From: Collinsella aerofaciens
Lineage (GTDB): Bacteria > Actinomycetota > Coriobacteriia > Coriobacteriales > Coriobacteriaceae
Direction: 5' to 3'
Length of the DNA stretch: 64,000 bases
Assembly (NCBI RefSeq): GCF_015555045.1
Contig: NZ_JADNJQ010000002.1
Coordinates: 37,663-101,662 of the forward strand
The translations under genes and the position numbers were made by a program. The notes under the pieces were generated by a model. That model saw only the letters and a list, made by a program, of their open reading frames with translations, had not been told where the DNA came from and searched no databases. How positions within the stretch are numbered: the stretch's first letter is position 1; every line of letters starts with the position of its first letter. Shown here piece by piece: positions 62,335 through 64,000 of the stretch.

Positions 62335-62991
62335 CTATTTACCACCTTTCATAGCCGGAATTCGGCCAACAACGGGAATGCCCAGGAGCTCTTCTGCCTC
62401 TTCGGCACCGCGGATGCGGGTGTTGAGCATGTCTGCCAAAACGACATAGGCAACTGCGATAAAGATGCCCGCGAGGAACGCGACAGCAACGTACAGCATA
62501 CGCTTGGGACCGCTGGGGGCTTCGGGGGTCTTAGCCTTATCGATAACGTTGATGCTCTGGGCAGCGCCGACGTTCTGAGCGACCGTACTCACCGAGCTGG
62601 CCATGGCCCTTGCCACCTCTGCCGTCTCCTCGGCATCGGTGCCCGTCACCGAAAGCGTGATGACGCGCGTCGTGGTCTCGGAGGAAACGGAAATCTTGTA
62701 GTCGTCCAGATCGGCGAGGCCCAGATCCTTGGCAGCACCGCCCTTAACGCTATCGCTATCGAGCAGCGTGGCGATATCGTTGGAAAGCATCTGGCTCGCC
62801 GAAAGATCGTTGTAGCTCATCTGACCGCTATCGTCGGTCTTGGCGAGAACGTACATGCTCGTCGTGGCGGTGTAGGTGTTGTCCATCATAGCGAAGGAGA
62901 CGACGCCCATGGCGATCGCGCAGACCACCGGAAGGGCAATGACCAGCTTGAGGTGCTTTTTAAGCAGCTGGAACAGTTCGAGAAGGGTCAT
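62335..62991 (-). CDS. CpsC-like Wzz-domain chain-length determinant and kinase activator
   Basis: 218 aa. Two TM helices (LKLVIALPVVCAIAMGVVSF at about 15-35 and MLYVAVAFLAGIFIAVAYVV at about 165-185) bracket an extracytoplasmic Wzz domain (TYTATTSMYVLAKTDD, SVTGTDAEETAEVARAMASS). The cytoplasmic tail (ADMLNTRIRGAEEAEELLGI) is the kinase-activating segment. First gene of the cps module. AAAGG is 9 bases before the ATG. Confidence 0.92.
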   Translation of the reverse strand: MTLLELFQLLKKHLKLVIALPVVCAIAMGVVSFAMMDNTYTATTSMYVLAKTDDSGQMSYNDLSASQMLSNDIATLLDSDSVKGGAAKDLGLADLDDYKISVSSETTTRVITLSVTGTDAEETAEVARAMASSVSTVAQNVGAAQSINVIDKAKTPEAPSGPKRMLYVAVAFLAGIFIAVAYVVLADMLNTRIRGAEEAEELLGIPVVGRIPAMKGGK

Positions 62992-63094
62992 GCAGCTTGC
63001 CTTTCATTTCCCTAGTTCGTATCGACAAAACTGCTCATATGATATCACATCTTTCTGCCATGCCCGAACTCTATACATAAGATACAGTGTCCGC

Positions 63095-63119
63095 GCGTAA
63101 GTTGCACAACAACTTACGC
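63095..63119. terminator. hairpin in the sensor kinase-cps gap
   Basis: GCGTAAGTTG and CAACTTACGC form a 10-bp stem with a 5-base loop, 50 bp after the kinase stop. No T-run follows, so it may instead be a regulatory dyad in front of cpsC. Confidence 0.45.
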
Positions 63120-63169
63120 GGCAGCGGAGGCGCGGGCGTATCGTCTAATCCTCGGTTTTTGCCACACAG

Positions 63170-64000
63170 CTACGCGAACGGTCCCTCTTGTTGCACGGGA
63201 AACGTCACCGTAATGGTAGTCCCCACGCCCGGTTCACTCGACAGGTCAATCGCGGCATGATGGTACAGAGCGGCATGCTTAACGATGGCCAGACCCAAGC
63301 CTGTTCCGCCACGCGCCTTAGAACGACTCTTGTCCACACGGTAAAAACGCTCGAACACTTTACCCTGCTCTTCGGGCGCAATACCAATACCCGTGTCAGC
63401 AACAGACAGGTACGGACGGCCCTCATCGTTGGTTCCGCAGCGCAGCGTGACCGTACCGCCAGGTTGGTTGTAGCGAATGGCGTTGCTTGCAAGGTTATAG
63501 ATCAGCTCGTCGATCAGGCGCGACACGCCTTCGATCACCACGGGCTTCGTCTCGTGCCCAATGGTCACATTCGACTGCCGGGCAACCTGCTCAAGACGCT
63601 GTTCCACCGTCAAAATGGCGCGAGAGAGCTCGATAGGCTCCGTGGACCCAATGGGCACCGCCTCGCCCTCAGATGCTCGCTCCGCCTCGTCCAAGTTGGA
63701 AAGCGTGAGGATGTCGTTAACGAGCGCCGCCAGGCGTCCCGCCTCGCGGTAGATGCGGCCGCCAAAGTTGCGCAGGTCGTCCTCGCCCTCGACCATGCCG
63801 TTTGCAATAAGCTCGGCATAGCCCGAAATCGCGGTAAGCGGGGTCTTGAGCTCATGAGTGATATTGGCCGTGAACTCGCGACGCATACGGTCATTATCGG
63901 CCAGCACCGCCATCTGGCGTTTAAGCTCCTGGCGCTGCGACTCAATGCGCTCGAGCATGGGAACCATCTCGGTGTAGGCATGTTCATAGCTACGGCGCGG
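63170..64000 (-). CDS. sensor histidine kinase (PhoR-like), N-terminus outside window
   Basis: 277 visible codons, open to the window edge. HisKA H-box is FTANITHELKTPLTAISGYA; HATPase N-box LIYNLASNAIRYNQ, G1 SVADTGIGIAPEEQGKVFER, G2 GTGLGLAIVKH. The C-terminus is normal (FPVQQEGPFA). The missing part should hold TM helices and the sensor domain. The upstream response regulator is not seen. PhoR or WalK-like input is likely but unproven. Confidence 0.9.
   Translation of the reverse strand, partial: PRRSYEHAYTEMVPMLERIESQRQELKRQMAVLADNDRMRREFTANITHELKTPLTAISGYAELIANGMVEGEDDLRNFGGRIYREAGRLAALVNDILTLSNLDEAERASEGEAVPIGSTEPIELSRAILTVEQRLEQVARQSNVTIGHETKPVVIEGVSRLIDELIYNLASNAIRYNQPGGTVTLRCGTNDEGRPYLSVADTGIGIAPEEQGKVFERFYRVDKSRSKARGGTGLGLAIVKHAALYHHAAIDLSSEPGVGTTITVTFPVQQEGPFA

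Overview
The window reads as chromosome from a high-GC, Gram-positive gut actinobacterium of the class Coriobacteriia, most like Collinsella. This is inferred from gene content and protein style: LPXTG pilins, a GlnR-like regulator beside glnA, a nickel-pincer lactate racemase set, a bacterial-type aspS and hisS, and a MoaC-MobB fusion. No rRNA or tRNA gene and no CRISPR array was seen. Most genes lie on the minus strand.

Layout. Positions 1-8450 hold a tandem pair of tiny membrane peptides and a three-gene pilus/adhesin operon with no sortase in view. Positions 8450-17260 hold a HAD phosphatase, a frameshifted MFS gene, moaA and moaC-mobB, a nuclease-like hypothetical, and a MATE pump behind a MerR-type promoter with a frameshifted merR gene after it. 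Positions 17260-23350 contain two stretches poorer in GC than their surroundings, with secreted or lipid-anchored proteins and a DUF2975/HTH pair, around ligA and a MITE-like element. Positions 23350-29060 hold htrA, glnA with its GlnR-like regulator, and LacI and GntR regulators. Positions 29060-31230 are a degraded accessory patch: an ATPase gene with an in-frame stop behind 10-bp tandem repeats, and a GntR remnant.

Positions 31230-41700 hold an OYE-type flavin reductase, the feoA-feoA-feoB-Cys-rich iron uptake operon, an HPr with Asp46, aspS, serB, and larB-larC. Positions 41700-52480 hold tetR, larD-larA flanked by two related nested hairpins, ppc, hisS, an MFS fragment, an M20 hydrolase and a DMT exporter. 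Positions 52480-64000 hold two abutting YhgE/Pip membrane proteins, htpG, a GNAT, the cpsC-cpsD-cpsB tyrosine kinase module, and the start-truncated end of a sensor histidine kinase.

The most unusual layer is between the genes. Many gene ends carry long, nearly perfect inverted repeats in several families. Some look like REP/REPIN elements sharing a GGGGAC-type core. Two others, on either side of larD-larA, share identical joint sequences while their helices differ in sequence but stay paired. Several genes are interrupted by small lesions (a homopolymer slip, a 4-bp duplication, an amber codon), so the lineage seems to be losing or phase-varying accessory transport and regulatory functions.
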